From the NCBI RefSeq assembly GCF_021532375.1, contig NZ_JAKGAP010000017.1, forward strand, positions 62,001-126,000: 64,000 nt of DNA. The letters run 5' to 3'. The notes under the pieces were generated by a model. That model saw only the letters and a program-made list of their open reading frames with translations, searched no databases and was not told the DNA's origin. The DNA is from Paenibacillus alkaliterrae (GTDB lineage Bacteria; Bacillota; Bacilli; Paenibacillales; Paenibacillaceae). Shown here piece after piece: positions 8,501-18,003 of this stretch (position 1 is its first letter; the number at the start of each line of letters is the position of its first letter). Both the position numbers and the translations under genes were made by a program.

Positions 8501-10084
8501 ATGGAGCAGGGCGGATCCCTCGGGGGAACAAGCGGTAAAAACTCTTCGGCGAGTACGACTTTACATAATCAGAAGACCGGAAACAACGGCGGCGAAAAAA
8601 AACCGATATCGAAAATTCTTGAGGTCAACCGGCAGCAAATAATGGATAACTTCAAAGATTGTTACGACTTTGTATTCCTGCCGTGGAGGTATGGTCCTGA
8701 ACTCGGGAATGAGGCTTTTTCCGTCTATTTTGATACATTAATTGAAGATAATAAGATTAATTACATGAAATCCTCGCTGCAGGATCTGGTGAGCCATGAA
8801 ATAGGACAGGGTACCGAGGTTACACCTGAGATCTTCATGCGCTTTTTTGAAAAACATGGCGTCTCAAGTCAAACCGCGATGCTTATCGATGATTTTGATA
8901 CAGCCGTCGTAAATCTTTTGAACGGCAATCTCGTCATTTTCATAGACGGATGGGATAAAGTGCTGAGCTTTCAGGCCATTGGCGTCCAAACCAGACAAAT
9001 CACCGAACCGGTCAATGAAGCGGTTGTTTACGGTCCCCGGGAAAGCTCGGTAGAAAACCTGAAAAAAAATATCGGTCTAATCCGGATACGCATTAAATCT
9101 CCTCGATTTAAACTGGAATCCTTATTGGGAGGCGGAGAGAGCCAAACGGAAGTCGTTTACGGTTACATTGACGGCTGTGTAAATCCGGAAACATTGGCTG
9201 AATTTAAAAGACGAATCGGCACCGTCAAGGATAAGGAAATACTGGAGGTCGCTTATGTTGAAGAACTTATTGAGGATTCGACTTATTCTCCCTTTCCTCA
9301 ATTCCGATATACCGAGCGGCCGGATGTAGTGGCAGCGGCATTAATTGACGGAAAGATCGTCGTACTCTGTCAAGGCTCCGGAATGATGATGCTTTGTCCC
9401 GGCTTGTTTATCGAGCTGCTGCAGTCAAGCGAAGACTATTATCAGCGGTCCATCATTGCATCGTTAACCAGGATCTTGCGGTTAATGGCGGTTATCATTG
9501 CACTTACGCTGCCGAGCATTTATATCGCCTTAACCACGTATCATCCCGAATTGATTCCGTCGGTTCTTCTGCTGGCGATTGTCGATGCTCGGGAAGGAAT
9601 TCCGTTTCCGGCTTTTTTTGAAGCGCTGATCATGGAGTTCTTCTTTGAACTGCTGCGGGAAGCAGGGGTAAGGCTTCCCCGGCCGGTCGGATCCGCTGTA
9701 AGCATCGTCGGCGCGCTGGTCATCGGAGAAGCGGCGATCGCAGCCGGGATCGCCTCTCCGATCATGGTCGTTCTAGTAGCCTTGACGGGGATTGCCTCCT
9801 TTACCGTTCCGCAGTATAACGCGGCCATCGCATTTCGTCTCTTGCGATTTCCGCTAATGGTCATTGCCGCTCTTCTGGGAGGATTCGGGCTCTTGTTCGG
9901 CTTGCTCTTCATCTTGCTGCACCTGGTTACCTTGCGCTCGCTCGGCCAGCCTTATTTAGCTCCAGTCGCTCCGCTCAGGCCGCGGCAGCTGCTTGATGTG
10001 CTGATTCGCGCTCCTATAAAGCACCTCTTGCGCTCGCCGCGTAACCGGCATATGCATATGCCGGTTACGCGAAAGAAAGGATGA
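8501..10084 (+). CDS. gerA: GerA-family spore germinant receptor subunit A
   Basis: A 527-residue member of the GerA family, subunit A of a spore inner-membrane nutrient receptor. A long cytoplasmic N-terminal domain (about 30-300) carries family motifs such as GNLVIFIDG and REGIPFPAF. It is followed by about five membrane segments between 310 and 480. I prefer ATG 8501 (AGG 7 nt upstream) to the GTG at 8495, which is too close to the ribosome site. First gene of a gerA-gerC-D-gerB operon. The last codons (residues about 513-524) are encoded by a 34-bp perfect palindrome, giving an odd RNRHMHMPVTR tail. The germinant cannot be told from sequence. Confidence 0.92.
   Translation: MEQGGSLGGTSGKNSSASTTLHNQKTGNNGGEKKPISKILEVNRQQIMDNFKDCYDFVFLPWRYGPELGNEAFSVYFDTLIEDNKINYMKSSLQDLVSHEIGQGTEVTPEIFMRFFEKHGVSSQTAMLIDDFDTAVVNLLNGNLVIFIDGWDKVLSFQAIGVQTRQITEPVNEAVVYGPRESSVENLKKNIGLIRIRIKSPRFKLESLLGGGESQTEVVYGYIDGCVNPETLAEFKRRIGTVKDKEILEVAYVEELIEDSTYSPFPQFRYTERPDVVAAALIDGKIVVLCQGSGMMMLCPGLFIELLQSSEDYYQRSIIASLTRILRLMAVIIALTLPSIYIALTTYHPELIPSVLLLAIVDAREGIPFPAFFEALIMEFFFELLREAGVRLPRPVGSAVSIVGALVIGEAAIAAGIASPIMVVLVALTGIASFTVPQYNAAIAFRLLRFPLMVIAALLGGFGLLFGLLFILLHLVTLRSLGQPYLAPVAPLRPRQLLDVLIRAPIKHLLRSPRNRHMHMPVTRKKG
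10038..10071. repeat. 34-bp perfect palindrome inside the 3' end of gerA
   Basis: The 17-nt half CGCGTAACCGGCATATG is followed with no spacer by its exact reverse complement. It lies within gerA coding sequence, 13 nt before the gerA stop codon ends and 20 nt before the gerC start, and encodes RNRHMHMPVTR. In RNA it would form a hairpin just ahead of the gerC ribosome site. Confidence 0.9.
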
Positions 10085-10091
10085 CGAGACG

Positions 10092-11258
10092 ATGAGAAGG
10101 TTGCATCTGAAGCTGCTTTTGATTGCTCTGGTTACCCTTTCTTCAACGGGATGCTGGAACAAATTGGAGCTTCCCGAAAGAAGCTTCATTATGTCTTTAG
10201 GAATTGACGAGGGCAGGAATGGCAATATTCGACTGACGGCACAGTTATATAAACCGAACCCCGGATTAAAAGAAAGGGGAGGGGACGAGTCGTTCTTCAA
10301 CGTTCAATCCGAGGACGAATCGATGTTCGAGACCGTGCGCGACCTGACTCTCCATATGGGGCGCAAAGTCCATTGGAGCCATCTGCGTATCATTGTCATT
10401 GGGGAGGAGTTCGCAAAGAAGAGAGGGCTCGAAGAAGTTCTCGATTTTTTTTATCGCAATCAAGAGCTCCGCCTTACTTCTTACGTCCATATTGCCAAAG
10501 GAAAGGCTGGCAAATACATGAGTACGAAGCCGCTGATCGAGAATACGCTCGGCCAGCAGCTGCTGACCATTCAAGAAGTAGCTTACAAATATTCCGGAAA
10601 GACGGCGAATGTGACCCTGCTTGATCTCGGATTTCAGCTGAAGGGGCAAGTCGATGATGCGATGATCCCTTACCTCTACCGAAGTAAAAAAATAACATAC
10701 ACAACTCCGGTTGCGGGGGCCGCCCTTCTCAAAAAAGGAAAAATGATAGGGAAGCTGTCTTCCAAGGATATGGAAAGCGTCTTGATGCTGCGCGATGAGT
10801 ATAAACGAGGAGTTTTCGAAATCCCCTGCTTGAACCAAGGGAATGGCAAATCGAAAAGGTATGAAACGGTTCAAATTATTTCATCGAGCACCCAGCTTTC
10901 TCCTGAGATCAAGCAGAGGTCTGTCACGGTGAAAGCGTCCATAACGATTGAAGGTACCATCACCGAGCTCAAGTGTTCCAAAATAACGACGAGCGAAGAG
11001 GAAATACAATTCATCAATCAAATAAAAGAATTCGTCGAGCAAGAAATGCTGAAATCGTTTGAGGAGCTGAAGAAGAAAAAAGCCGATGTCATTAACCTCG
11101 GCAATCTGATATACCGCAGACATCCCGCGTTATGGAAAAGCATGAAGGAAGACTGGCACGAGATTTTTGCTAATAGTCAGTTACAGATTCATACAGATGT
11201 AAAAATTATCAATACCGGGACGACCGTCGGCAAATCTGTTTTGTCTAAAGAAAAATAG
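10092..11258 (+). CDS. gerC: Ger(x)C-family spore germination lipoprotein (subunit C)
   Basis: A 388-residue lipoprotein of the Ger(x)C family, the outer-leaflet subunit of spore germinant receptors. The signal peptide ends in a lipobox with C21 (LSSTGC). The usual GIDEG / LTAQLYKP start of domain 1 and the GRKVHWSHLRIIVIGEEFA stretch follow, then the C-terminal domain around SITIEGTITELKC. It lies 7 bp after gerA, with its ribosome site (AAAGAAAGGATG) just behind the gerA palindrome. Co-transcription with gerA, the small D-like gene and gerB is expected, in the forespore under SigG in known relatives. I could not find a convincing SigG promoter upstream of gerA. Confidence 0.93.
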   Translation: MRRLHLKLLLIALVTLSSTGCWNKLELPERSFIMSLGIDEGRNGNIRLTAQLYKPNPGLKERGGDESFFNVQSEDESMFETVRDLTLHMGRKVHWSHLRIIVIGEEFAKKRGLEEVLDFFYRNQELRLTSYVHIAKGKAGKYMSTKPLIENTLGQQLLTIQEVAYKYSGKTANVTLLDLGFQLKGQVDDAMIPYLYRSKKITYTTPVAGAALLKKGKMIGKLSSKDMESVLMLRDEYKRGVFEIPCLNQGNGKSKRYETVQIISSSTQLSPEIKQRSVTVKASITIEGTITELKCSKITTSEEEIQFINQIKEFVEQEMLKSFEELKKKKADVINLGNLIYRRHPALWKSMKEDWHEIFANSQLQIHTDVKIINTGTTVGKSVLSKEK

Positions 11259-11269
11259 GAGGGATACCC

Positions 11270-11515
11270 GTGCTGGAGAAAATTTTCGTTCTATTTGTCA
11301 TGTTTGTGCTCATATTAGCTTATGACGTCCCGAGGCTCAAACTGAAGCAGAAGCGTGAACGGCTGGCTTACGGGGGGCTGATGCTTATCGCTCTCTATTT
11401 CAGTGTGGACTATGTATCCAACATCGATATGCCGAAGCTGCATATGGTTGTCACTCTGTTGTTATCCGATACGGCGGAGCAGATATTCGGATATTTAAAG
11501 GCGGGAGTTTCTTGA
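11270..11515 (+). CDS. Small two-TM protein, germinant receptor D-subunit-like
   Basis: An 81-residue protein starting at GTG 11270 behind AGGAGGG. Two hydrophobic segments (about 3-18 and 32-49) flank a basic stretch, then a short amphipathic tail follows. Its size, two-TM layout and place inside a gerA/C/B operon match the D subunits known from some Bacillus germinant receptors, which modulate receptor activity. Sequence identity to those is not something I can establish by eye. The stop codon overlaps the gerB start (TTGA), implying translational coupling. Confidence 0.7.
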   Translation: MLEKIFVLFVMFVLILAYDVPRLKLKQKRERLAYGGLMLIALYFSVDYVSNIDMPKLHMVVTLLLSDTAEQIFGYLKAGVS

Positions 11516-12615
11516 CAAATCGCGAATCCATCACTGCGGGACAAATGTCCCTCTTATTTTTCACGTTCATGACAGGGTCGTCCATTATCAATATTCCGGC
11601 ACCGCTAATCGCTTTCGCCAAAAACGATGCGTGGCTGTCACTAATTATTTCAGGCACGATAGGAGGGCTTTTACTAAGCTGTGTCCTTTATCTGAATAAG
11701 CAATACCCCGGCTTAACTTTTGTCGAATACAGCCGTAAGGCGGTCGGCACGTGGATCACCTACCTCCTATCGATTCCTTTCGTGTCCTTTCTGTTCCATA
11801 TGTGTGCCGGTATCGTAATCGACGTCGACTTGTTTATGACCAGCTCTTTAATGGACGAAACGCCTATGTATATCTTTTCCTTTATTGTGCTGTTAGCTGC
11901 CGCAATTACCGCGCAGGCCGGTATCGAAGCCATGGCCAGAATGTTTATTATCATCATCACGGTCATGCTTTGCTTCGTTGTAATCATCTTCTTATTAGCG
12001 CTTCCCGACTATCATCCGGATCAACTGCTGCCCATTATGCCGCAAGGAATCAAACCCGTGCTGCATGGCGCGTATTTTTCTTACGGGTTCCCTTACGCAG
12101 AGGTGATCGTGTTTGTCATGCTGCTGTCGTTTGTCCGCAAAACAAACAGCAAAGAGCTGAACAAGTCCATGTATATGGCATTGGTCATGAACGGTGTCAT
12201 TTTAATCATATCAGTCGTATGCACGATTATGATGTTCGGCCCTATGGCAGGTGAAAGAAAATACTCCCTGTATCAGTTTGCGCGCATTATCCAGGCTGTC
12301 GATATCATCGAAAGAATCGAATCCATCATCGCGATGGCCTTAATCGCAGGATCATACATGAAAGCTACGATTACCTTGTATGCGCTGACGTTAGCCATGT
12401 CGCAACTGCTGCGTTTACGCGATAACCGGATCCTCATGTTTCCTATTGCTTTGATTATCGTGCTGCTCACCCTATTGTTATCCGAAGGCATGACCAAATG
12501 GGAAGAAACGGTAGCGACGATACACCCGCTTTATGTGTCGATATCGTATGTGTTTCCTGTGCTGCTGCTAACACTGGTCACCTGGATCAAATCCAAAGGA
12601 AAGCAATCAAGCTAA
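11512..12615 (+). CDS. gerB: GerAB/spore germination permease (subunit B)
   Basis: A 367-residue membrane protein of the spore germination (GerAB/GerKB) branch of the APC amino-acid permease superfamily, with about ten membrane helices and the typical N-terminal ITAGQMSLLFF...GSSIINIP. In known receptors this subunit binds the nutrient. The start is TTG 11512, overlapping the previous stop by 4 nt, with GCGGGAG 5 nt upstream. Last gene of the operon; a strong terminator follows directly. Confidence 0.92.
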   Translation: MTNRESITAGQMSLLFFTFMTGSSIINIPAPLIAFAKNDAWLSLIISGTIGGLLLSCVLYLNKQYPGLTFVEYSRKAVGTWITYLLSIPFVSFLFHMCAGIVIDVDLFMTSSLMDETPMYIFSFIVLLAAAITAQAGIEAMARMFIIIITVMLCFVVIIFLLALPDYHPDQLLPIMPQGIKPVLHGAYFSYGFPYAEVIVFVMLLSFVRKTNSKELNKSMYMALVMNGVILIISVVCTIMMFGPMAGERKYSLYQFARIIQAVDIIERIESIIAMALIAGSYMKATITLYALTLAMSQLLRLRDNRILMFPIALIIVLLTLLLSEGMTKWEETVATIHPLYVSISYVFPVLLLTLVTWIKSKGKQSS

Positions 12616-12658
12616 GAGAGAGAAGAGTTTCGGTATAAAACTCTTCTCTCTTTTTTTT
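12615..12658 (+). terminator. Terminator of the germination operon
   Basis: AGAGAGAAGAGTTT pairs with AAACTCTTCTCTCT, followed by eight T residues. The stem begins at the last base of the gerB stop codon. Confidence 0.92.
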
Positions 12659-12715
12659 GTACGGACATATAAATCGCTTAACTTCAGCTCCATACTGTTG
12701 CAGCTAATGCGCTGT

Positions 12716-12724
12716 TGTTATAAT
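12716..12724 (+). promoter_or_regulatory. Extended -10 promoter of the membrane AraC gene
   Basis: TGTTATAAT is an extended -10 (TGn plus perfect TATAAT). The -35 is weak (TTGCAG, 15-bp spacing). It lies 47 nt before the chosen start codon. Confidence 0.55.
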
Positions 12725-12770
12725 ACAAATATGATTTATTCTGAAATAGGCTCTTATAGGGGGAATGTCA

Positions 12771-15095
12771 ATGGGATTCAAAAAGTATAATCGTAAAAGT
12801 GTTTTTGTAGCTCTATTATTGTCCTTTATCTTGATTCTATTATTTCCTGTAACGGTAAATGGGATTCTTTACAACCGAATGGAATCTGTTATTAAAGAAA
12901 ATGCCAACCGTAATAATTATGCTTTGTTAAAGCAAACAAGCCAAGTAGTGGATAATCAGCTTCATGTAGTAACCCAATTGTCGGCACAAATATCGTTTAA
13001 TCCAAAACTGCAGCTCTTATTAAATTCAAAATTTTTAGCTAATCAAGAAAGTGTATATAAGTACGTAAACTTTATGAATGATTTAGAAAATTATAGAGTT
13101 TTAAATGATTTTATCCATGATTATTATGTTTTTATTTCAGATAAAGATATGATCATTTCCTCATCGGCAAAAACGGACGCTCAAACGTTTTACCGCTCTT
13201 TTTATCGTTATGAAGACATGGATTATGAGCAGTGGAGAGATCGTTTTTTTGAAGTTAACCAACTCTATTCATACCTTCCTTCTTCAAACGTCTTCACTGG
13301 AATGTCCTCAACTCCTGAACGTATGATCACATATTTACAGCCTTTGCCATATGGAGAAACAAAACATCCTGAAGGCTATTTGGCTATTTTGATTCACGAA
13401 CAACAAATTAAAGAGATGCTGCAAAACATTGAATGGGCAAACCGCGGCGATATTTATATTTTAGACAAGGATAACCGTAAAATAATGACGACTGCTGAAA
13501 AAGAGCTTTCATTGGATAGCATGGATTTACGGCTTACCGGCAACAGTGGTTTGCTGGAACGTGAAGTTGACCAACAAGATATGATGGTGTCTTATATCAT
13601 TTCAAAAGAAACCGGATGGAAATACATTTCAATTGTGCCGAAGTCATTATTTATGCAAAAAGTAAACGCCGTCAAAGCATGGGCGTTATCTTTACTAATC
13701 GTTTGTTTGATCGGCGGCTTAATTACATCTTATTTACTTGCTTATCGTCATTATGTTCCGGTCCGAGATCTTGTTCAATCCATTATAAAAAAACGGGATA
13801 AAAAGAGTGATCGCACTTTCAATGAATATCATCTTATTGAAGAAACGCTTTTAGTTAATTGGGATACAGAAAAAGAGCTAAGAGATGTTTTGACTGCACA
13901 GACGCCGAAAGTAAAAGCGAACTTTTTGTCTCGATTGATTCAAGGCTTTGTAGATCAATCAGCTTCAAATCGTGAATCATTGGAGTTTATGGATATTACA
14001 TTTACTTCTGACGATTTTGCCGTTCTTGTTGTGGATGTTGATGACAGCAGTCACTTTGCAAAAGACGTATGTGAAAAGCAGTGGGCAATTATTAGATTTA
14101 TTATAGAAAACGTGAGTGAAGAGCTGGCAAATGATCGCAATAACGGTTATAGTATTGAGCTCGACCGAAACCGGTTAGCTCTGTTAATAAATTTCAACAA
14201 AGAAAGAATGAGTAGTGCAAGAACGGATTTGGACACTATAGCCAACACGTTAAAAGAAATCATTGAAAAACGTTTTAGTATTTTCATAACAATCGGTATC
14301 GGTGAAATTTGCGAAGGTGTAGATAATGTTGGGAAATCTTACAGAGAAGCGCTGCAAGCTCTCGAGTATCGAATGATTAAAGGACAAAGCAAAATCATAT
14401 ACTTTCACGAGATTCGAGATGCAGAGCATCATTATTACTACCCGATCGAAATGGAATTACAGTTAATGAATTTTATTAAAACGGCCGACTTTGAGAATGC
14501 CGACAAAATTTTGGACAATGTATTTAAAATGAATTTTGAATCTCGCAATATATCTCTTGAACACGGGAAATGTCTCTTTTTTAATGTCATGAGCACGCTT
14601 ATCAAAATATTAAATGACATTAATATAAATTATGAAAGTATTTTTGAAGATCAAGCAGACCCGGTTCAACAACTTGCGAACTGTCACACGGCCGAGGAAA
14701 TGCATGCCAAAATGGAAGAAATATATAAATTGCTTTGTATGTATATGAAGTCGAATCGGAGCGACAACAATGTTCGTTTGTTGAGTTCTATTACCGACTA
14801 TATTGATCAAAACTATGCTGACAGTATGTTGAGTTTGACTTCAATAGCGGATGAATTGAGCATTACACCTCAATATTTATCCTCATTCTTTAAAAAGAAT
14901 AAAGGAGAGAACATAACGGATTACATTGCAAAAGCAAGATTAGAATATGCGAAAAATCTGCTTGCGGGCAAGAAGTTGACAATTTCAGAGATTGCAATAA
15001 AAATAGGTTACGCCAATGACATTGGATTAATACGCTTATTTAAAAAGTATGAAGGAATTACTCCAGGAAAATATAGAACAAATCTTAAAAATTGA
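12771..15095 (+). CDS. Membrane-anchored AraC family regulator of the uronide locus
   Basis: A 774-residue regulator with a membrane segment at about 10-32, a large extracellular Cache-like sensor to about 295, a second membrane segment (about 302-325), a cytoplasmic linker and two C-terminal helix-turn-helix motifs (SLTSIADELSITPQYLSSFF; ISEIAIKIGY). This layout is common upstream of LplB/YtcP-type transporter operons, where it is thought to sense oligosaccharides outside the cell. ATG 12771 has GGGGG at a 7-nt gap; an in-frame ATG at 12765 is too close to it. The gene is much more AT-rich than those on its left and starts an AT-rich block that ends at 21.3 kb. Confidence 0.87.
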   Translation: MGFKKYNRKSVFVALLLSFILILLFPVTVNGILYNRMESVIKENANRNNYALLKQTSQVVDNQLHVVTQLSAQISFNPKLQLLLNSKFLANQESVYKYVNFMNDLENYRVLNDFIHDYYVFISDKDMIISSSAKTDAQTFYRSFYRYEDMDYEQWRDRFFEVNQLYSYLPSSNVFTGMSSTPERMITYLQPLPYGETKHPEGYLAILIHEQQIKEMLQNIEWANRGDIYILDKDNRKIMTTAEKELSLDSMDLRLTGNSGLLEREVDQQDMMVSYIISKETGWKYISIVPKSLFMQKVNAVKAWALSLLIVCLIGGLITSYLLAYRHYVPVRDLVQSIIKKRDKKSDRTFNEYHLIEETLLVNWDTEKELRDVLTAQTPKVKANFLSRLIQGFVDQSASNRESLEFMDITFTSDDFAVLVVDVDDSSHFAKDVCEKQWAIIRFIIENVSEELANDRNNGYSIELDRNRLALLINFNKERMSSARTDLDTIANTLKEIIEKRFSIFITIGIGEICEGVDNVGKSYREALQALEYRMIKGQSKIIYFHEIRDAEHHYYYPIEMELQLMNFIKTADFENADKILDNVFKMNFESRNISLEHGKCLFFNVMSTLIKILNDININYESIFEDQADPVQQLANCHTAEEMHAKMEEIYKLLCMYMKSNRSDNNVRLLSSITDYIDQNYADSMLSLTSIADELSITPQYLSSFFKKNKGENITDYIAKARLEYAKNLLAGKKLTISEIAIKIGYANDIGLIRLFKKYEGITPGKYRTNLKN

Positions 15096-15276
15096 AAGTT
15101 GATATTAAGGATTGAAAGTCTGAAATTTTAAATATGGATAGCGGATCAGTAGGTTGTACCATTCACTAATGAACGGTGTTATGCAAAGATAAATGCACAG
15201 GGGCAAACGAAGTCCAGTCCGATTTCGATTTGTTACCGATACGAAAATTTAAAATGAATTAGGGAGGTCAGTAGAA

Positions 15277-16872
15277 ATGTGGAAAAGGGCAACGAAAAGA
15301 TCCGCCATCGTAATGTCAATTTTATTATTGTTAATTGTAAGCGTTTTAATAGGGTGTAGAAGTTCAGAGGAAGTGGATAAACAACCAGGTGAATCTAATG
15401 ACGAATCTCTCACCTCTTTATCGTATTTCACCATAAATAATAGACCTGACTCGTTAAAAAATTATAATGAAATGGCCGCGTATAAGAAGTTAGAGGAGAT
15501 CACCGGAGTCAAAGTCGATTTCAAACATCCTGCCTCGGCTGAATCTACGCAGCAATTTAATTTGATGATGGCTGCAGGAGATTTACCTGATGTCATTGAA
15601 TGGGGCTGGTCAGGGGTTGCTGGAGGTCCGGAAAAATATATTAAAGAAAAAAAGATCGTTAAATTAAACGACTATATCGACAAACATGCACCGAATTTGA
15701 AGAAAGTGTTAGACGAAAATCCGGAATGGAAAAAAATGATTATGACGGATGATGGAAGTATTTATTCATTTCCTTTCTTAAGACAAGATGAAGTCAATAT
15801 GACGTTTTTCGGGCCTGTACTCAGGAAAGACTGGTTGGAAAAGCTCGGATTGGAAATGCCTGAAACGATCGATGATTGGCATACCGTTCTAACAGCTTTC
15901 AAGGAAAAAGATCCGAACGGAAACGGTAAAGCGGATGAAATTCCTTTATTAATTAATAAAGATAACTTCACTTTCAATGCTTTTGTAGGAGCATGGGGAA
16001 TTACGAACGGTTTTTATCAAGTTGACGGCAAAGTGGAATACGGACCTATTCAGCCTCAGTATAAAGAATATTTGACTCTCATGAATGATTGGTATGAAGA
16101 AGGACTAATCGATCATGAATACATCGCGACCGACAGTAAACTTCAAGATGCTAAGGTGACTAACAATCAGCTTGGAGCGTTTATAGGGTATACGGGAAGC
16201 AGTATTATGCGCTATATGCAGCTAATGGCCGATAAAAACTCAGACTTTTCACTTACGGGCGCCACTTATCCTGTTCATAAGGAAGGAGAGGTTCCACCGT
16301 TTAATCAGGCGGAAAAAGCTTATAACGGTATTGGTGCAGCGATCACGACATCGAATGAAAATATTGAGGAAACCGTTAAATGGTTGGATTATAAGTACGG
16401 AGAGGAAGGACATATGCTCTTTAACTTCGGTATTGAAGGAGAAAGCTATGAGCTGGTTGAGGATTATCCGACATATACGGAGAAGATCATCAAAAATCCG
16501 GAAGGCGTATCGATGTCAGATGCTTTAGCGAAATATGTTCCGGCCGGTTGGAGTGGACCTTTCGTTCAAGCTAAGGCTTATGCAGAGCAGTATACGAGTA
16601 TGCCGGAACAGCAAGAATCGATTAAAAATTGGAAAAAAGGCTCTAACGAAAGAGCCATGCCAATTGTAACACCAACCCAAGAGGATAGTACTGAATATGC
16701 ATCAATCATGAACGATGTAGGAACGTATAAATCCGAGATGATCAATAAATTTATTACGGGTGAGGAACCGTTATCAAAATTTGACGAGTTCGCGGAAACA
16801 ATTAAGGCTATGGGCATTGACAGAGCACTCGAAATCCAACAAGCCGCCTTAGAAAGATACAACAAACGATAA
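15277..16872 (+). CDS. Extracellular oligosaccharide-binding lipoprotein (LplA-like)
   Basis: A 531-residue substrate-binding protein of a carbohydrate ABC transporter. The lipobox cysteine is C27 (VLIGC), so the protein is membrane-anchored on the outside. Typical family features are the RKDWLEKLGLEMPETIDDW segment, the calcium-site-like KDPNGNGKADE and a long C-terminal helical region. The length is that of the LplA group, longer than MalE-type proteins. AGGGAGG precedes the ATG. It heads an operon with two permeases, GH88 and DUF2264. A hairpin separates it from the permeases. The substrate is probably a uronate-containing oligosaccharide, judged from the neighbours. Confidence 0.9.
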   Translation: MWKRATKRSAIVMSILLLLIVSVLIGCRSSEEVDKQPGESNDESLTSLSYFTINNRPDSLKNYNEMAAYKKLEEITGVKVDFKHPASAESTQQFNLMMAAGDLPDVIEWGWSGVAGGPEKYIKEKKIVKLNDYIDKHAPNLKKVLDENPEWKKMIMTDDGSIYSFPFLRQDEVNMTFFGPVLRKDWLEKLGLEMPETIDDWHTVLTAFKEKDPNGNGKADEIPLLINKDNFTFNAFVGAWGITNGFYQVDGKVEYGPIQPQYKEYLTLMNDWYEEGLIDHEYIATDSKLQDAKVTNNQLGAFIGYTGSSIMRYMQLMADKNSDFSLTGATYPVHKEGEVPPFNQAEKAYNGIGAAITTSNENIEETVKWLDYKYGEEGHMLFNFGIEGESYELVEDYPTYTEKIIKNPEGVSMSDALAKYVPAGWSGPFVQAKAYAEQYTSMPEQQESIKNWKKGSNERAMPIVTPTQEDSTEYASIMNDVGTYKSEMINKFITGEEPLSKFDEFAETIKAMGIDRALEIQQAALERYNKR

Positions 16873-16933
16873 AGTGAAACTTCAATCAGTGAGAGGTTTG
16901 TTCACCCTCCACTGGGCTCTTACTGTCGATTAT

Positions 16934-16967
16934 CCTCCACTTTTGGGACTGGAAAAGTGGGGGTTTT
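16934..16967 (+). terminator. Intra-operon hairpin between binding protein and permeases
   Basis: CCTCCACTTTT pairs with AAAAGTGGGGG and TTTTA follows. It probably works as a partial terminator or an RNA-stabilising stem that keeps binding-protein mRNA more abundant than permease mRNA. Confidence 0.6.
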
Positions 16968-17021
16968 ATCGGCAGTTAGTGCGGGATAATACGGACTATC
17001 ACCTGAAATGAGGTTTTAGAA

Positions 17022-17990
17022 ATGGAGACGTTGCGAACGGAGACAAGAGAAACAAAATCACCAGCGTTAAGTACGAATGAGACCTATTGGAAAAGGCTTG
17101 CAAAAGATCTTATACGCAATAAATACATTTACATTATGCTTCTTCCTGTGGTCATTTATTACCTCGTTTTTCATTACGGTCCGATGTACGGGGTACAGAT
17201 TGCGTTTAAAAATTACAATACAACCGAAGGAATATGGGCTAGTCCATGGATCGGTTTTAATCATTTCGTCGAATTTTTTAACAGCTTTTATTTCTGGCGC
17301 TTAATAAAGAACACTTTTTTAATTAATTTTTACGAGCTGATTTTTGCCTTTCCGGCACCCATCATTTTAGCTTTATTATTAAATGAAATACGAAAAATGT
17401 GGTTTAAGCGTGTGGTACAGACGATTAGTTATTTGCCGCATTTTATATCGATCGTTGTCGTCGTCGGGATGCTTGTTGATTTTACGACTATAGACGGTTT
17501 GATCAATGCTATTCTAGTATCTTTCGGATTTGAGCCTATTTCGTTTTTTCAACAAGCCGACTGGTTTCGAACTGTTTATATAGGTTCCGGAATATGGCAG
17601 GGTATCGGATGGGGATCGATTATTTATCTTGCTGCGATGGCCAATATTAATCCAGCGCTTTATGAAGCAGCAAAAATTGACGGAGCCGGCCGCTTCAAGC
17701 AAGTGCTGCATATAACGATTCCAGGTATTGCGCCGATCATCATTATTTTGCTTATATTGCAAATGGGCTCTATGTTAAGTGTTGGATTTGAAAAAATCAT
17801 TTTGATGTATAATCCGATGACGTATGAAACAGCTGACGTAATATCCACTTATGTGTATCGTAAAGGTATTTTGGAAGCAAGCTTTAGTTTCAGTGCCGCG
17901 GTTGGTTTATTTAACGCCGTCATTAATTTTACGCTGTTGATCTTAGCTAACCGAATAAGCAGGCGAGTCAGTGAAACTAGTTTATGGTAA
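17022..17990 (+). CDS. ABC transporter permease, LplB type
   Basis: A 322-residue inner-membrane permease with about six helices and the cytoplasmic EAA loop (YEAAKIDGAGRFKQVLHITI) that docks the ATPase. The N-terminal region (YYLVFHYGPMYGVQIAFKNY) is characteristic of the LplB / YteP group. It forms a heterodimer with the next gene's product. No ATPase gene is present, so a shared MsmX-like ATPase encoded elsewhere is likely. Confidence 0.92.
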   Translation: METLRTETRETKSPALSTNETYWKRLAKDLIRNKYIYIMLLPVVIYYLVFHYGPMYGVQIAFKNYNTTEGIWASPWIGFNHFVEFFNSFYFWRLIKNTFLINFYELIFAFPAPIILALLLNEIRKMWFKRVVQTISYLPHFISIVVVVGMLVDFTTIDGLINAILVSFGFEPISFFQQADWFRTVYIGSGIWQGIGWGSIIYLAAMANINPALYEAAKIDGAGRFKQVLHITIPGIAPIIIILLILQMGSMLSVGFEKIILMYNPMTYETADVISTYVYRKGILEASFSFSAAVGLFNAVINFTLLILANRISRRVSETSLW

Positions 17991-18003
17991 GGGGAATAGT
18001 ACT

